From NCBI GenBank assembly GCA_017622295.1, contig JAGARK010000075.1:1-54557 (forward strand): DNA of 54,557 nt, written 5' to 3'. The stretch is from Oscillospiraceae bacterium (GTDB lineage Bacteria; Bacillota; Clostridia; Oscillospirales; Oscillospiraceae). The translations under genes were made by a program, and so were the position numbers. The notes below the pieces were generated by a model. That model was given only the letters and a program-made list of their open reading frames with translations. It was not told the DNA's origin and made no database searches. Positions 16,428 through 24,956 of this stretch are shown here, piece after piece; position 1 is the first letter of the stretch; the number at the start of each line of letters is the position of its first letter.

Positions 16428-16592
16428 ATGAAAAAGACTGAATATATAACTTACAGAACCGATCCCGTGATCAAGTCCATCCTCGCAAAAATTGCTGCCG
16501 AGAAGAAATGGAGCATCTCCCAGCTGACAGAAGAGATCATCAAAGAATGGCTTCAGGAGAAGCATCCCGAGCTGCTGCCCGATGAAGAATGA
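16428..16592 (+). CDS. Small ribbon-helix-helix protein, 54 aa
   Basis: A 54-residue protein with an Arc/MetJ-like layout: a polar strand (EYITYRTDPVI), then two helices (KSILAKIAAEKKW and SISQLTEEIIKEWLQE). The second-helix pattern WSISQLTEEII is typical of RHH repressors. The ATG at 16428 is preceded by AGGTGATAA. It is probably an autoregulator acting at the paired GGTATAC dyads upstream. No toxin-like partner follows; the gene ends in a terminator. Confidence 0.7.
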   Translation: MKKTEYITYRTDPVIKSILAKIAAEKKWSISQLTEEIIKEWLQEKHPELLPDEE

Positions 16593-16593
16593 T

Positions 16594-16630
16594 AAAGCGC
16601 CCCGTCCGGTTGGACGGGGCGCTTTTCCGT
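16594..16630 (+). terminator. Terminator of the RHH gene
   Basis: A perfect 14-bp stem (AAAGCGCCCCGTCC) with GGTT loop, followed by TTTTCCG. Confidence 0.85.
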
Positions 16631-16641
16631 TGTGATGCTTC

Positions 16642-16947
16642 AAATTGCAGTTTGTCGCTCAGTTGAGCACCGCACCCAAAGCCTTCCCCCGAGGGGAAGG
16701 TGGGCCGGCGAAAGCCGGCTCGGATGAGGGATGGCGATAACTGACACTGCGGAAAAGGTCTCAACAGATTCGAAACGGGTACTTTTCCGCCCGCATTCCT
16801 CATCATCTCCGCGCTAAGAGCCACCCTGCGGGCGGTTGCGCTCCGAAACGCGCCTGCGGGCGCAGAGTCAAAAATCAAAGATTTTTGCCAGCTTCCCCCC
16901 GGGGGAAGCCTTGGGCGCTCCCGCGGCAGTACGACAAACTGCAATTT
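16642..16947. repeat. 306-bp MITE-like element with perfect 16-bp terminal inverted repeats
   Basis: AAATTGCAGTTTGTCG at 16642-16657 is repeated in perfect inverted form at 16932-16947. Inside are CTTCCCC/GGGGAAG hairpins (about 16682-16700 and 16890-16912), GCCGGCGAAAGCCGGC and GCGCCTGCGGGCGC, and no plausible protein. Related ends occur at 24565, 32775 and 38027. This 350-nt gap between genes holds nothing else. It looks like a non-autonomous element; its right end supplies the stop codon of the next gene. Confidence 0.75.
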
Positions 16948-17125
16948 ACCCTTCCTGCCCCGTCAGTTCCTCAATCCGCATTGCGATCTGACAATTGGGC
17001 TGGTAGATGCAATCGCCGTAGCAGCAATCCACCTCGTCGAGCTTGCCATCGTCGAGGATGACCTCCACCATCCGGCTGGCGTCCAGCTGGCGGCAGTAGC
17101 CGGATACGAATTCTTCCCGCTCCAT
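16946..17125 (-). CDS. Small cysteine-rich protein, 59 aa, coupled to the glycosidase
   Basis: A 59-residue protein with two helices flanking a cysteine cluster (DCCYGDCIYQPNCQIA), perhaps a small metal site. Its ATG comes one base after the glycosidase stop (TGAGATG), so it is translated by coupling. Function unknown. The TAA stop is formed by the right terminal repeat of the MITE-like element (16946-16948), so the present C-terminus (LTGQEG) may be an insertion product and the original protein may have been slightly longer or ended at the same place by chance. Confidence 0.65.
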   Translation of the reverse strand: MEREEFVSGYCRQLDASRMVEVILDDGKLDEVDCCYGDCIYQPNCQIAMRIEELTGQEG

Positions 17126-17126
17126 C

Positions 17127-18968
17127 TCAGTTCTCCACCAGGCAGAAGCCCATGGGGGCCAGGGTCAGCCAGTCGGGAGCCACGGTCCGCAGATTGTTGC
17201 CGAACCGGACCTTTCCGGCGGGAATGTCCCAGAGGTCGTCACTTCGGTTTACATAAATCGAGTAACTCTTGCCGTTGTAGCTGCGCTTGAAGCCGATCTT
17301 CTGGTCCTCCGCCTGGAAGAACTGGATATCGCCGAGGCGCAGCGCCTCGTGATTCCTGCGCAGCTGGCCCAGCCGCTTGAAATGGCTCAGCAGCTCCCAA
17401 TCCTCCCGGCCCCAGGGATAGGTCCGGCGGTTGAAGGGATCCTTATAGCCCTCCATGCCCGCCTCGTCGCCATAGTACAGGCTGGGACTGCCGGGGAGCA
17501 TATACTGCAGGAAGGAGGCCATCAGCAGGCGCTCCTGAGCCACCAGCAGACGCTGCCGGGGCAGACGGCGGCGTGCCTGCTCATAGCGGGAGCCGCTGAA
17601 ATCGTCCACCAGCGCCGTCAGGATTCTGGGGGTATCATGGGTACCCAGCAGATTCATGTTGCACTGGATCACATGAGCCGGGTAATTTTCCACAATGGAC
17701 ATGACCGTCTCCTTCAGGGCCCGGCCGGAGTCCCATTCCCGGAGGAAATTGATGATGGCCGTGCGGAAGGGATAGTTCATGACGGAGTCCAGCTCACCGT
17801 TCGTAAAGTAGGTACGGGTCTTGCCATAGGCCTTCTTGTTGGAGGCGTCCTCCCAGACCTCGCCGATGAGCAGCGCATCGGGGCGGATCTCCTTGACCCG
17901 GTCCCGGAGCAGCTTGATAAACTCGTCAGGCAGCTCGTCCGCCACGTCCAGACGGAAGCCGTCGGCGCCGGCCTTCAGCCAGTGGGCCACCACGCTGTCC
18001 TCGTCCCGGATGATGTAGTCCAGGAAGCTGGGGTGCATCTTGTTGACGGTGGGCAGGGTCTCAAAATCCCACCAGGAGCGGTAGTGATGGGGCCAGTTGT
18101 AGAACTGGAACCAGTCATAGTACTCCGAATCCAGGGAATTGTAGGCGCCCTTGCCGCCAAAGGTGCCGTTTTTGTCGAAATAACGGCTGTCAGAGCCGGT
18201 GTGGGAATAGACGCCGTCCAGGATCACCTTGATGCCCCGGGCGTGGGCCGCGCTGCACAGGGCTGTAAATTCCGCCTCAGTGCCCAGCATGGGGTCGGGG
18301 ACCTTGTAATCGCCGGTGTCATAGCGGTGGGAGGAAAAGCTCTTGGAAATGGGGTTGAGATAGAGGATGGTGGTGCCGAGGCTGGCGATATAGTCCATCT
18401 TCTCAATGATGCCCTTGAAATTGCCGCCGTAGAAATCGTTGTTCAGGACGATGCCCTCGGGGGTGGGCTCCCAGTCCACTTCCTCATTCCAGTCCTGGTG
18501 GATGGTATAGGGCTCCAGCTTGCCGGTCAGGTCGCACTTGCCGGACTTATAGAACCGGTCCGGGAAGACCTGATAGATGATGGCGCCCTTTGCCCAGTCG
18601 GGGACGGTGAAATCAGCTGGGACGCAGCTGAGCTGCCAGGGATCGCCGGCTTCCATATTGGTCTGGTCTCCCTGCTTGAAGAGACGGAAGCCGCCGGTGC
18701 GGTGGGTGATATAAAAATGATAGAAATACAGGCCGGTGTCCTTCATGGAAAACTTCGCCTGGTAAATTTCATAGGCACCCTTCTTCATCTTAAACTCGAA
18801 GGGCACGACGAAGCCATGGGCGCCGTCGTCGCTGTCGAATACGCACTCCACCTTGGTGGCCTGAACGGCGGCGGGAATATGGATATTGAGGGTACATTCC
18901 TGACCGGGTACCAGAGTACCGAAGGGATTCTTGTGCTGAAGCAGCTTGCTGTCGAACAGAATACGCAT
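17127..18968 (-). CDS. GH13 alpha-glycosidase (neopullulanase/cyclomaltodextrinase type)
   Basis: A 613-aa cytoplasmic glycoside hydrolase family 13 enzyme. An N-terminal beta-sandwich of about 115 residues (CBM34-like) precedes the TIM barrel, which opens with YQVFPDRF. Catalytic residues are Asp341 (GFRLDVAD, nucleophile), Glu370 (IGEVWED, acid/base) and Asp445 (LLGTHDTP, transition-state stabiliser). The family hydrolyses alpha-1,4 links in maltodextrins, cyclodextrins or pullulan. With no signal peptide and glycogen genes nearby, it probably degrades imported maltodextrins or glycogen fragments. The ATG at 18968 was chosen over the upstream one at 19007 because AGGAGAT precedes it by 6 nt. 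A -10 TATAAT lies at 19013-19018 on the minus strand. Confidence 0.9.
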   Translation of the reverse strand: MRILFDSKLLQHKNPFGTLVPGQECTLNIHIPAAVQATKVECVFDSDDGAHGFVVPFEFKMKKGAYEIYQAKFSMKDTGLYFYHFYITHRTGGFRLFKQGDQTNMEAGDPWQLSCVPADFTVPDWAKGAIIYQVFPDRFYKSGKCDLTGKLEPYTIHQDWNEEVDWEPTPEGIVLNNDFYGGNFKGIIEKMDYIASLGTTILYLNPISKSFSSHRYDTGDYKVPDPMLGTEAEFTALCSAAHARGIKVILDGVYSHTGSDSRYFDKNGTFGGKGAYNSLDSEYYDWFQFYNWPHHYRSWWDFETLPTVNKMHPSFLDYIIRDEDSVVAHWLKAGADGFRLDVADELPDEFIKLLRDRVKEIRPDALLIGEVWEDASNKKAYGKTRTYFTNGELDSVMNYPFRTAIINFLREWDSGRALKETVMSIVENYPAHVIQCNMNLLGTHDTPRILTALVDDFSGSRYEQARRRLPRQRLLVAQERLLMASFLQYMLPGSPSLYYGDEAGMEGYKDPFNRRTYPWGREDWELLSHFKRLGQLRRNHEALRLGDIQFFQAEDQKIGFKRSYNGKSYSIYVNRSDDLWDIPAGKVRFGNNLRTVAPDWLTLAPMGFCLVEN

Positions 18969-19012
18969 ATCTATCTCCTGATGTGTGTTCTTTGCGGCAT
19001 TTGCCAAGTTGT

Positions 19013-19041
19013 ATTATATACCATTTTTATTGAAAATGGAA
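19013..19041 (-). promoter_or_regulatory. Probable promoter of the GH13 gene
   Basis: TATAAT on the minus strand (19013-19018) with a weak -35 TTCCAT (19036-19041), 17-nt spacer, about 45 nt before the start codon. Confidence 0.5.
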
Positions 19042-19114
19042 GTGTCATATTTGTAGAAAAAGTCATTGCCTATCCCCATGGGGAAGAGGCCTTGTAATTC
19101 TTTGTCGTTATCTG

Positions 19115-19143
19115 TTGACAAATCCCGGAATTTACAGTAGCAT
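19115..19143 (+). promoter_or_regulatory. Probable promoter of the DegV gene
   Basis: Consensus -35 TTGACA at 19115-19120; with a 17-nt spacer the -10 is TAGCAT (19138-19143), with TAATAT just after as an alternative. Confidence 0.5.
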
Positions 19144-19204
19144 AATATATGCGAAACCCTGTTTTCGGGTTTTTAAAAACCGCTAGATGCAAAGGAGCAT
19201 TTTT

Positions 19205-20044
19205 ATGATCCGAATCGTTTCAGATACCTCCACCCTCTATTCCACCACCCAGGCAAAGACTGCCGGCTTCGACGTATCCCCCCTGTCCGTTACCATCGCA
19301 GGCAGGAGCTACCGGGAATTCGACGAGATCGGCGCAGAGGCCTTTGTAAACATCATCCGCCAGGGCAATATGCCCACCAGCAGCCAGCCCGCCATCGGCG
19401 AGGTCGCCGCCCTCTACGAGCAGTACCCCGACGATGAAATTCTAAACATCACCATCGCCGACGGTCTTTCCGGTACCTATCAGAGCGCCGTTGCCGCCGC
19501 CCAGATGTCCGGTAATGGGGACAAGATCACCGTTCTGAATACCCGGACCCTCTGCGGCCCTCACCGCTACATGGTGGAGAAGGCCGTCCAGTGGGCAACG
19601 GCGGGCCTCAGCGTTAATGAGATTCTGGAAAAGCTCAACGCCATGATGGACAGCACCAAGAGCTTCCTGGTCCCCGCAGACTTTGAATATCTGCGCCGGG
19701 GCGGCCGGCTGTCCCCGCTGGTCAGCTATGTGGGCCAGGCCGCAAGCCTGTCCCCCGTCATGACGCTGACGGAAGATGGCCGCCGGCTGACCATTGCCTC
19801 CATCCGCCGTGGCTTCGCCCACGCCTTCAAGTACATGGTCAAGGCCTTTGAAAAGCACGGCGTGGAAAGCGGCTGGCGCTTCTACATCGTCCATGCTGAT
19901 GCCCCGGACCAGGCCCGAAAGGCACAGGAAATTCTCCAGGCCGCATTTCCCCGGTGCAGCTTTGAGTTCCATCCCCTGAGCCCCGCCTTCATCACCCAGG
20001 GCGGCCCGGGCTGTGTCGCCGTTCAGATTGTTAAGGAATGCTAA
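19205..20044 (+). CDS. DegV family fatty-acid-binding protein
   Basis: A 279-aa DegV protein. The N-terminal IRIVSDTSTL, the conserved PTSSQPAIGE loop (about residues 58-67), ITIADGLSGTYQSA and LEYLRRGGRLS-type segment (FEYLRRGGRLS) are diagnostic. The family binds a fatty acid in a pocket between two domains, and some members are FakB-type partners of the fatty acid kinase FakA. No fakA is in the window, so which role applies is open. The ATG at 19205 has AAAGGAGC 8 nt upstream. It is a single-gene unit with its own promoter and a shared terminator. Confidence 0.92.
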   Translation: MIRIVSDTSTLYSTTQAKTAGFDVSPLSVTIAGRSYREFDEIGAEAFVNIIRQGNMPTSSQPAIGEVAALYEQYPDDEILNITIADGLSGTYQSAVAAAQMSGNGDKITVLNTRTLCGPHRYMVEKAVQWATAGLSVNEILEKLNAMMDSTKSFLVPADFEYLRRGGRLSPLVSYVGQAASLSPVMTLTEDGRRLTIASIRRGFAHAFKYMVKAFEKHGVESGWRFYIVHADAPDQARKAQEILQAAFPRCSFEFHPLSPAFITQGGPGCVAVQIVKEC

Positions 20045-20050
20045 AATGAT

Positions 20051-20078
20051 AAGCGCACCCGATTACTCGGGTGCGCTT
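20051..20078. terminator. Bidirectional terminator between degV and glgA
   Basis: A perfect 12-bp stem (AAGCGCACCCGA) with TTAC loop lies between the convergent stops. Confidence 0.75.
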
Positions 20079-20096
20079 TCGCATTTGGTTGATCGC

Positions 20097-21542
20097 TTAC
20101 CAGCTGAGCATCTGGTTGAAGAGGTCCATGTACCGGCCAGCGGGGACGTCCCAGCTGAAGTCCTGGCTCATGTCGGTCTTGACCAGAGCGTTGAAGCCTT
20201 CGCGGTTGTTGTTGTACAGGTTCAGGCAGCGCTTCAGAGATGCCAGGAAATCGTCGGCATTGTAGCTCTGGAAGGTGAAGCCCAGACCGCCCTCGCCGTT
20301 TTCATCAGCGGGAGGAACGGTATCCTTCAGGCCGCCGGTGGCGTGGACAACGGGAACGGTGCCGTAACGCATGGCGTTCATCTGGCTCAGGCCGCAGGGC
20401 TCGCTCTTGGAGGGCATCAGATAGATGTCGCCGCCGGCGTAGATACGGGCAGCCAGGCCCAGATTGAAGGTGATCTTTGCAGCGCACTGCTCGGGATACT
20501 CAGCAGCCAGATCCTTGAAGAAGGTCTCATACTGAGGCTCGCCGGTGCCCAGGATCAGCAGCTGGCACTTCTCCTCCCACAGGAGGCGGCGTGCGATGTA
20601 GCACAGCAGATCCAGGCCCTTGTGGCCGGCAAGTCTGGTAACCATGACCATCAGAGGCACATCGGGCTCCACAGGCAGGCCAACTTCCTTCTGCAGCTCG
20701 GCCTTGCAGATGGCCTTGCCATCGGTGAAGGTCTCGGCATTGAAGTGAGCAGGCAGCGCAGGGTCATTCTCGGGATTGAAAGTGTTGGTATCGATGCCGT
20801 TGGTGATGCCGGTGAGCTTCCAGGCAGCGTTAGCCAGGATGCCGTCCAGACCATGGGCATAGTAGGGGTACATCAGCTCGCGGGCGTAGGTCTCAGAGAC
20901 AGTGGTGACCAGGTCGGCAGTCTCGATGGCGCCCTTCATGACGTTGACGGAGTTGTTCATCTCCAGGCTGCTGCGATACTCCCAGGGCAGGCCCAGCACA
21001 TCATCGAAGAAGCCGGCCTGTGCCCAGCCCTGATACTCGATGTTGTGGATGGTGTACATGCAGCGGGTGGAGGGGAACTTTGCCCGGTAAACGGACTTCA
21101 GGTAAGTGGGGATCAGAGCACACTGCCAGTCATTGCACTGCAGCACATCGGGGATGTAGTCCACAGCGACCATGGCGTCCAGGCAGGCTCTGGAGAAGAA
21201 TGCGAAGCGCTCGCCGTCGTCCATATCGCCGTAGATGGCGCCGGAACGGCCTGCGAAGTAGTACTCATTGTCGATGAAGTAGACCTGAACACCGTCATTG
21301 CGGTTCATCAGCTTCATCAGGCCGCAGTACTGCTGACGCCAGCCCAGGGAGACCTGGAACTGGGAGACCAGCTGAACCTCGTACTTTTCGCTGTCTTTGA
21401 TCTTCTTGTAGTAGGGCAGGAACAGTGCCACCTCATTGCCTTCAATGCGGGCCAATGCGGCAGGCAGAGCTTCCATAACGTCGCCCAAACCGCCGGACTT
21501 GGCGTAGGGGGCGCCTTCGGAAGCGCAGATGGCTATTCTCAT
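20097..21542 (-). CDS. glgA: Glycogen synthase GlgA
   Basis: A 481-aa GT5 glycogen synthase that adds glucose from ADP-glucose to growing alpha-1,4 glucan. The N-terminal ADP-glucose-binding motif is KSGGLGD (residues 15-21). The C-terminal GT-B half shows TRLAGHKGLDLL, and MPSKSEPCGLSQMNAMRYGTVPV with the conserved E-x7-E nucleotide-sugar motif. Full length. The ATG overlaps the stop of glgD by 4 nt, so glgC-glgD-glgA form one operon. No branching enzyme or phosphorylase is present in the window. Confidence 0.95.
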   Translation of the reverse strand: MRIAICASEGAPYAKSGGLGDVMEALPAALARIEGNEVALFLPYYKKIKDSEKYEVQLVSQFQVSLGWRQQYCGLMKLMNRNDGVQVYFIDNEYYFAGRSGAIYGDMDDGERFAFFSRACLDAMVAVDYIPDVLQCNDWQCALIPTYLKSVYRAKFPSTRCMYTIHNIEYQGWAQAGFFDDVLGLPWEYRSSLEMNNSVNVMKGAIETADLVTTVSETYARELMYPYYAHGLDGILANAAWKLTGITNGIDTNTFNPENDPALPAHFNAETFTDGKAICKAELQKEVGLPVEPDVPLMVMVTRLAGHKGLDLLCYIARRLLWEEKCQLLILGTGEPQYETFFKDLAAEYPEQCAAKITFNLGLAARIYAGGDIYLMPSKSEPCGLSQMNAMRYGTVPVVHATGGLKDTVPPADENGEGGLGFTFQSYNADDFLASLKRCLNLYNNNREGFNALVKTDMSQDFSWDVPAGRYMDLFNQMLSW

Positions 21543-22648
21543 ACGGTTTCACCCCGCTTGACGATAATGGGATGCTCCTTGTCACCGCACAGCTTGACGC
21601 CGGGACGAACAGTGACGTTCTTGTCCAGGATGACATACTTCAGCTCTGCGCCCTCACCAACGACAGTGTCGTTCATGATGATGCACTTTTCAACCTCTGC
21701 ATCCTCACCGATGGTGACCTGGCGGAACAGGATGGAGTCTTCCACCTTGCCGTCGATCATGCCGCCGTCAGCGACCAGGGAGTTCTCGACCTCGCAGTTC
21801 TCGCCGTAGTAGGTGGGAACGCGGTCGCGGACCTTGGTGTAGATGTCGTGATGGCCGCGGAAGATGCCGTAAGCGGTATCCTTATCCAGCAGAGCCATGG
21901 AGTTTGCGAAATACTCAGCGGTGGATTCGTTGAACAGCGCAACGCCTTCATATGCATAGGTGTTGATGGAAACAGTGCCATTCTGCCAGCCGCCCAGGAT
22001 CAGATCACGGTCCAGGTGGTACAGGTTGTGGGCAACATATTCCTTGACCTGCTCGACCAGCCACTTTCTGCCCACCACGAAGGTGTCGATGGAAGCGACA
22101 TAGTCAGACGGAGCAACGTAGTCGACCACGATATCAGCAACTTCGCCGTTCTCGCCCAGCTTCAGAGCCAGGTCCAGCTTCTTGACGCCGTTAGCAACGC
22201 CGGCCTTGGTAACCACGGTGACGTCCTTGCCACTGGCGATGTGCTTTGCGACCACATCGGGAATGTCCAGATTGGTCAGGATTGCAGAGTCGGACATGAC
22301 GATGTAATCGTCATCACCGTACTGCAGGAAATCCAGTGCGGAGTGCAGGTTCTCCAGCTTGCCGCGGTAGTTGGCATTGGAGGACATTGCATAGGGAGTC
22401 AGATATTCCAGACCGCCCTCGCCCAGCTCCAGGCCCCACTCTTCACCGGAACCGACGTGGTTCATCAGGGACTGGTAGTTGTAGCGGGAGATGATACCCA
22501 GGTGGCGAATGCCGCCTGCGGTCAGGTTTGCCAGATGGAAGTCCACCTGACGATAGCGGCCGCCGAAGGGCAGGCTGGCCATAGTACGCTTGCTGGTCAG
22601 TTCGCCGATGGCGACGTCGTTAGCAAAAATAATACCCATTACGCTCAT
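21539..22648 (-). CDS. glgD: GlgD, regulatory-type subunit of ADP-glucose pyrophosphorylase
   Basis: A 369-aa protein of the GlgD type. It keeps the nucleotidyltransferase fold (FGGRYRQVDFHLANL) and the C-terminal left-handed beta helix. However, the N-terminal GGxGxRL pyrophosphorylase loop of GlgC is missing (GIIFANDVAIGEL instead), so it is probably non-catalytic. In Firmicutes GlgD pairs with GlgC to form a hetero-oligomer with higher activity. The start has GGGAGG 9 nt upstream and lies 21 nt after glgC. Confidence 0.93.
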   Translation of the reverse strand: MSVMGIIFANDVAIGELTSKRTMASLPFGGRYRQVDFHLANLTAGGIRHLGIISRYNYQSLMNHVGSGEEWGLELGEGGLEYLTPYAMSSNANYRGKLENLHSALDFLQYGDDDYIVMSDSAILTNLDIPDVVAKHIASGKDVTVVTKAGVANGVKKLDLALKLGENGEVADIVVDYVAPSDYVASIDTFVVGRKWLVEQVKEYVAHNLYHLDRDLILGGWQNGTVSINTYAYEGVALFNESTAEYFANSMALLDKDTAYGIFRGHHDIYTKVRDRVPTYYGENCEVENSLVADGGMIDGKVEDSILFRQVTIGEDAEVEKCIIMNDTVVGEGAELKYVILDKNVTVRPGVKLCGDKEHPIIVKRGETV

Positions 22649-22669
22649 AATATGGTAACCTCCCTGACA

Positions 22670-23851
22670 TTAGGACTGCATCTCGCCGGGCAGCAGAACG
22701 GTCTCGACCACTGCGTTCTTGGCGGTGACGCTGATTTTCTTCTTATCATCGGGGCCGAAGGCGCCACCGACAACGGCGTTGCTCAGAACCTTGGAGTTCT
22801 CGCCCAGGATGGCATGGCGGACAATTGCGCCGGGCTCGATGACGACGCCGGGCATGACCACGGAATCTTCAACGATGGCACCCTTGCCGATCACGCAGCC
22901 GACGGAGATGATGGAGTGCTTGACGGTGCCGCGGATTTCACAGCCCTCAGCGACGAAGGAGTTGGAGATCTTTGCGGTGGTGTCGATGTAGGAAGAGGGA
23001 TGTGCATTGTTGCGGGCATAGATCTTGTTCTTGCCGCGGATCTGGAACTCGGGATCCTTGCCCAGCAGCTCCATGTTGGCCTCCCACAGGGAGTCGATGG
23101 TGCCGACGTCCTTCCAGTAGCCGTCGAAGTTGTAAGCCATCATCTTGTGGCCGGCGTTGAGCAGGTTGGGGATGATGTTCTTGCCGAAGTCGTTGGAGGA
23201 ATTGGGATCCTCTTCGTCAGCAACCAGAGCGTCGTGCAGGACCTTCCAGTTGAAGACATAGATGCCCATGGAGGCATTGGTGGACTTGGGAACCTTGGGC
23301 TTCTCTTCGAACTCGTAGATGGAGTTGTCGGGATTGGTGTTCAGGATGCCGAAGCGGGAAGCTTCTGCCAGAGGAACGGTACGAACAGCGATGGTGCAGG
23401 AAGCATTGTGCTCCTCATGATACTTGATCATGGCATCGTAGTCCATCTTGTAGATATGGTCACCGGACAGGATGACAACATAGTCAGGGTCAAAACGCTC
23501 GATGAAGTCAATGTTCTGGTAGATGGCGTTTGCGGTGCCCTTATACCAGCCGGACTTCTTGTCGTGACGCTCATAGGGGGGCAGAACCTGAGCGCAACTG
23601 TGGGTCTTGTTCAGGCCCCAGGGCTGGCCGTTGCCGATGTACTCGTTCAGCTCCAGAGGCTGATACTGAGTCAGGATACCCACGGTGTCGATACCGGAAT
23701 TGACACAGTTGGACAGGGGGAAGTCGATGATACGATACTTACCACCGAAGGGGACGGCAGGCTTGGCGGTCTTCTCCGTCAGGACCTTCAGGCGGCTGCC
23801 CTGGCCACCGGCCAGCAGCATGGCAATTGCGCGTTTTTTCTGAAAATACAT
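22670..23851 (-). CDS. glgC: Glucose-1-phosphate adenylyltransferase GlgC
   Basis: A 393-aa catalytic subunit making ADP-glucose from glucose-1-phosphate and ATP, the committed step of glycogen synthesis. The loop [11 protein letters not shown] (about 11-21), [18 protein letters not shown] and [11 protein letters not shown] (metal/nucleotide binding) are all present, with a C-terminal beta helix. The ATG at 23851 fits AAGGAG 8 nt upstream better than the GTG two codons earlier. It is the first gene of the operon. The leader contains a short CCGGGTTCCCGG palindrome (about 23898-23909), too small to call a regulatory site. Confidence 0.95.
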   Translation of the reverse strand: MYFQKKRAIAMLLAGGQGSRLKVLTEKTAKPAVPFGGKYRIIDFPLSNCVNSGIDTVGILTQYQPLELNEYIGNGQPWGLNKTHSCAQVLPPYERHDKKSGWYKGTANAIYQNIDFIERFDPDYVVILSGDHIYKMDYDAMIKYHEEHNASCTIAVRTVPLAEASRFGILNTNPDNSIYEFEEKPKVPKSTNASMGIYVFNWKVLHDALVADEEDPNSSNDFGKNIIPNLLNAGHKMMAYNFDGYWKDVGTIDSLWEANMELLGKDPEFQIRGKNKIYARNNAHPSSYIDTTAKISNSFVAEGCEIRGTVKHSIISVGCVIGKGAIVEDSVVMPGVVIEPGAIVRHAILGENSKVLSNAVVGGAFGPDDKKKISVTAKNAVVETVLLPGEMQS

Positions 23852-23960
23852 GGTCACAGCTCCTTATATCTTAATGTTAATTAATAACCGGGAACCCGGG
23901 GGAATCGGGGCTCAAAAGGGCATAGAATCCCCCACGCATAACATAACATATTTTCCCCGA

Positions 23961-24542
23961 TTAGGAAAGGGACAAATTATCTAAAATATCAGAAATCTTT
24001 CGTTCAATCTGCCTAAGGGAGTGCCAGGAAACCGGGGAAATACCGTCGTTTCCAACAGCTTCCAGCTCTTTTTCCATCCAGAACACGCCCAGCCAGCGGC
24101 CGAATTTATAGCCGCAATCGGGAAATTCAGCAGTCAGTTTATAGCCCATTTTCCGGTGAAATGCAACAGATGCCGCATTTTCAGAGGTAATAATCGCGTA
24201 ATTGCGCCGATAGCCCTGCTCCGCCAGAATGGCCTCCAGAGCCATATACAGCTTTTTTCCGATGCCCCTGCCCCGGGCCTCCGGCTTCAGGTAAACGGAG
24301 CTCTCGGCGCACCAGGCATAGGCCGCCCGCTCAAATGGAAGGCTTCCGTAGGCATAGCCCAGGACCTCCCCGTCCTCCTCCCACACCAGCCATGGGAACT
24401 GGGCCGTGATGGTGCGGAAGCGATTCAGAAATTCCTCCTGAGAGGGCACCTCGTATTCAAAGGAGCAGGTTGTGGTTAAGATATAGGGAGCGTAGACCGC
24501 CAGCATCGCCGGCACATCCGCCTCCACCGCAATTCGGAGCAT
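23961..24542 (-). CDS. GNAT acetyltransferase, phosphinothricin-acetyltransferase-like
   Basis: A 193-aa GNAT-fold enzyme. The PAT/MnaT-type N-terminus (RIAVEADVPAMLAVYAPY), WLVWEEDGEVLGYAY, ESSVYL and the acetyl-CoA loop ARGRGIGKKLY (Q/RxxGxG/A form) are present, followed by ENAASVAFHRKMGY. Relatives acetylate amino-acid-like amines such as phosphinothricin or methionine sulfoximine. The substrate here is unknown. About 25 residues at the C-terminus (from HSLRQIERK) extend beyond the core. The start has AGGAGG 8 nt upstream. Confidence 0.85.
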   Translation of the reverse strand: MLRIAVEADVPAMLAVYAPYILTTTCSFEYEVPSQEEFLNRFRTITAQFPWLVWEEDGEVLGYAYGSLPFERAAYAWCAESSVYLKPEARGRGIGKKLYMALEAILAEQGYRRNYAIITSENAASVAFHRKMGYKLTAEFPDCGYKFGRWLGVFWMEKELEAVGNDGISPVSWHSLRQIERKISDILDNLSLS

Positions 24543-24562
24543 ATTTTTTCCTCCTGTCGTGC

Positions 24563-24717
24563 TTCAAATTACAGGTTAGCGTGCTGCCGATGGCAGCACA
24601 ATGCAAAATTCAAAATGCAGAATTATGGTGTGCGCGAAGCGTACAATTTAAATTGTTTTCGTAAAAAACTCCTCAATTCTGCATTTCGCGCATCTACACG
24701 ATAAGCTGTACTTTAAA
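24563..24717. repeat. MITE-like repeat, second copy (divergent)
   Basis: CAAATTACAGGTTAGCGTG (24565-24583) is echoed in imperfect inverted form at 24697-24717. Inside are a perfect GTGCTGCC-GAT-GGCAGCAC hairpin (24581-24599) and an inverted ATGCAGAATT pair. A 19-nt segment at 24676-24694 matches 32798-32816 exactly on the opposite strand. No gene here. Confidence 0.6.
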
Positions 24718-24764
24718 CCATTGATATACCCATATTTTACGTTCCCGCAGAGACATCGTCAAGG

Positions 24765-24793
24765 TTGACATTTTCCGAAAATAAAGTTAAAAT
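24765..24793 (+). promoter_or_regulatory. Promoter of mgtE
   Basis: TTGACA (24765-24770), exact 17-nt spacer, TAAAAT (24788-24793). Transcription would start near 24800, leaving a leader of about 155 nt before mgtE. Confidence 0.75.
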
Positions 24794-24825
24794 AATAATA
24801 ATTATGACCTTAAGGAGGGAAAACC

Positions 24826-24897
24826 ATGGACGCTGGAAGTAGCGGCAATATACCGGGCCGAAGTAGCATGACTGCCGCGTCTGTGGCAGCCACCTGA
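24826..24897 (+). CDS. Possible 23-aa leader peptide upstream of mgtE
   Basis: An ATG with a strong TAAGGAGGGA site 5 nt upstream opens a 23-codon frame (MDAGSSGNIPG onward, ending VAAT) that stops at TGA 24895-24897. It overlaps the 5' half of the RNA structure before mgtE, so ribosome movement would change the fold. It could also be chance sequence within a riboswitch-like RNA. Confidence 0.4.
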   Translation: MDAGSSGNIPGRSSMTAASVAAT

Positions 24898-24947
24898 TAC
24901 TCGGCCGCGTATCGTTGCCTTCCATACCGTGAATCTAACGTATAGGA
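24844..24947 (+). ncRNA. Structured mgtE leader with Shine-Dalgarno-sequestering hairpin
   Basis: An interrupted long stem pairs GGCAA 24844-24848 with 24915-24919, ATAC 24850-24853 with 24909-24912, GGCCGA 24856-24861 with 24901-24906, and GTA 24863-24865 with 24898-24900. It encloses a CTGCC/GGCAG hairpin (24872-24889). A second hairpin, TCCATAC 24921-24927 with GTATAGGA 24940-24947, covers the mgtE ribosome binding site. It lacks the M-box sequence, so it may be a different magnesium-responsive element. Confidence 0.5.
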
Positions 24948-24956
24948 GGAGTAAGC

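Noticed and set aside
16045-16592. Toxin-antitoxin pair
   Set aside because: The genes are divergent and the 96-aa acidic protein has no toxin-like features.
21572-23884. Long plus-strand frame opposite the glg genes
   Set aside because: Antisense shadow of glgD and glgC; both are full-length and conserved.
24800-24956. M-box (ykoK) magnesium riboswitch
   Set aside because: The conserved M-box segments are not present, although the region is structured and precedes a Mg transporter.
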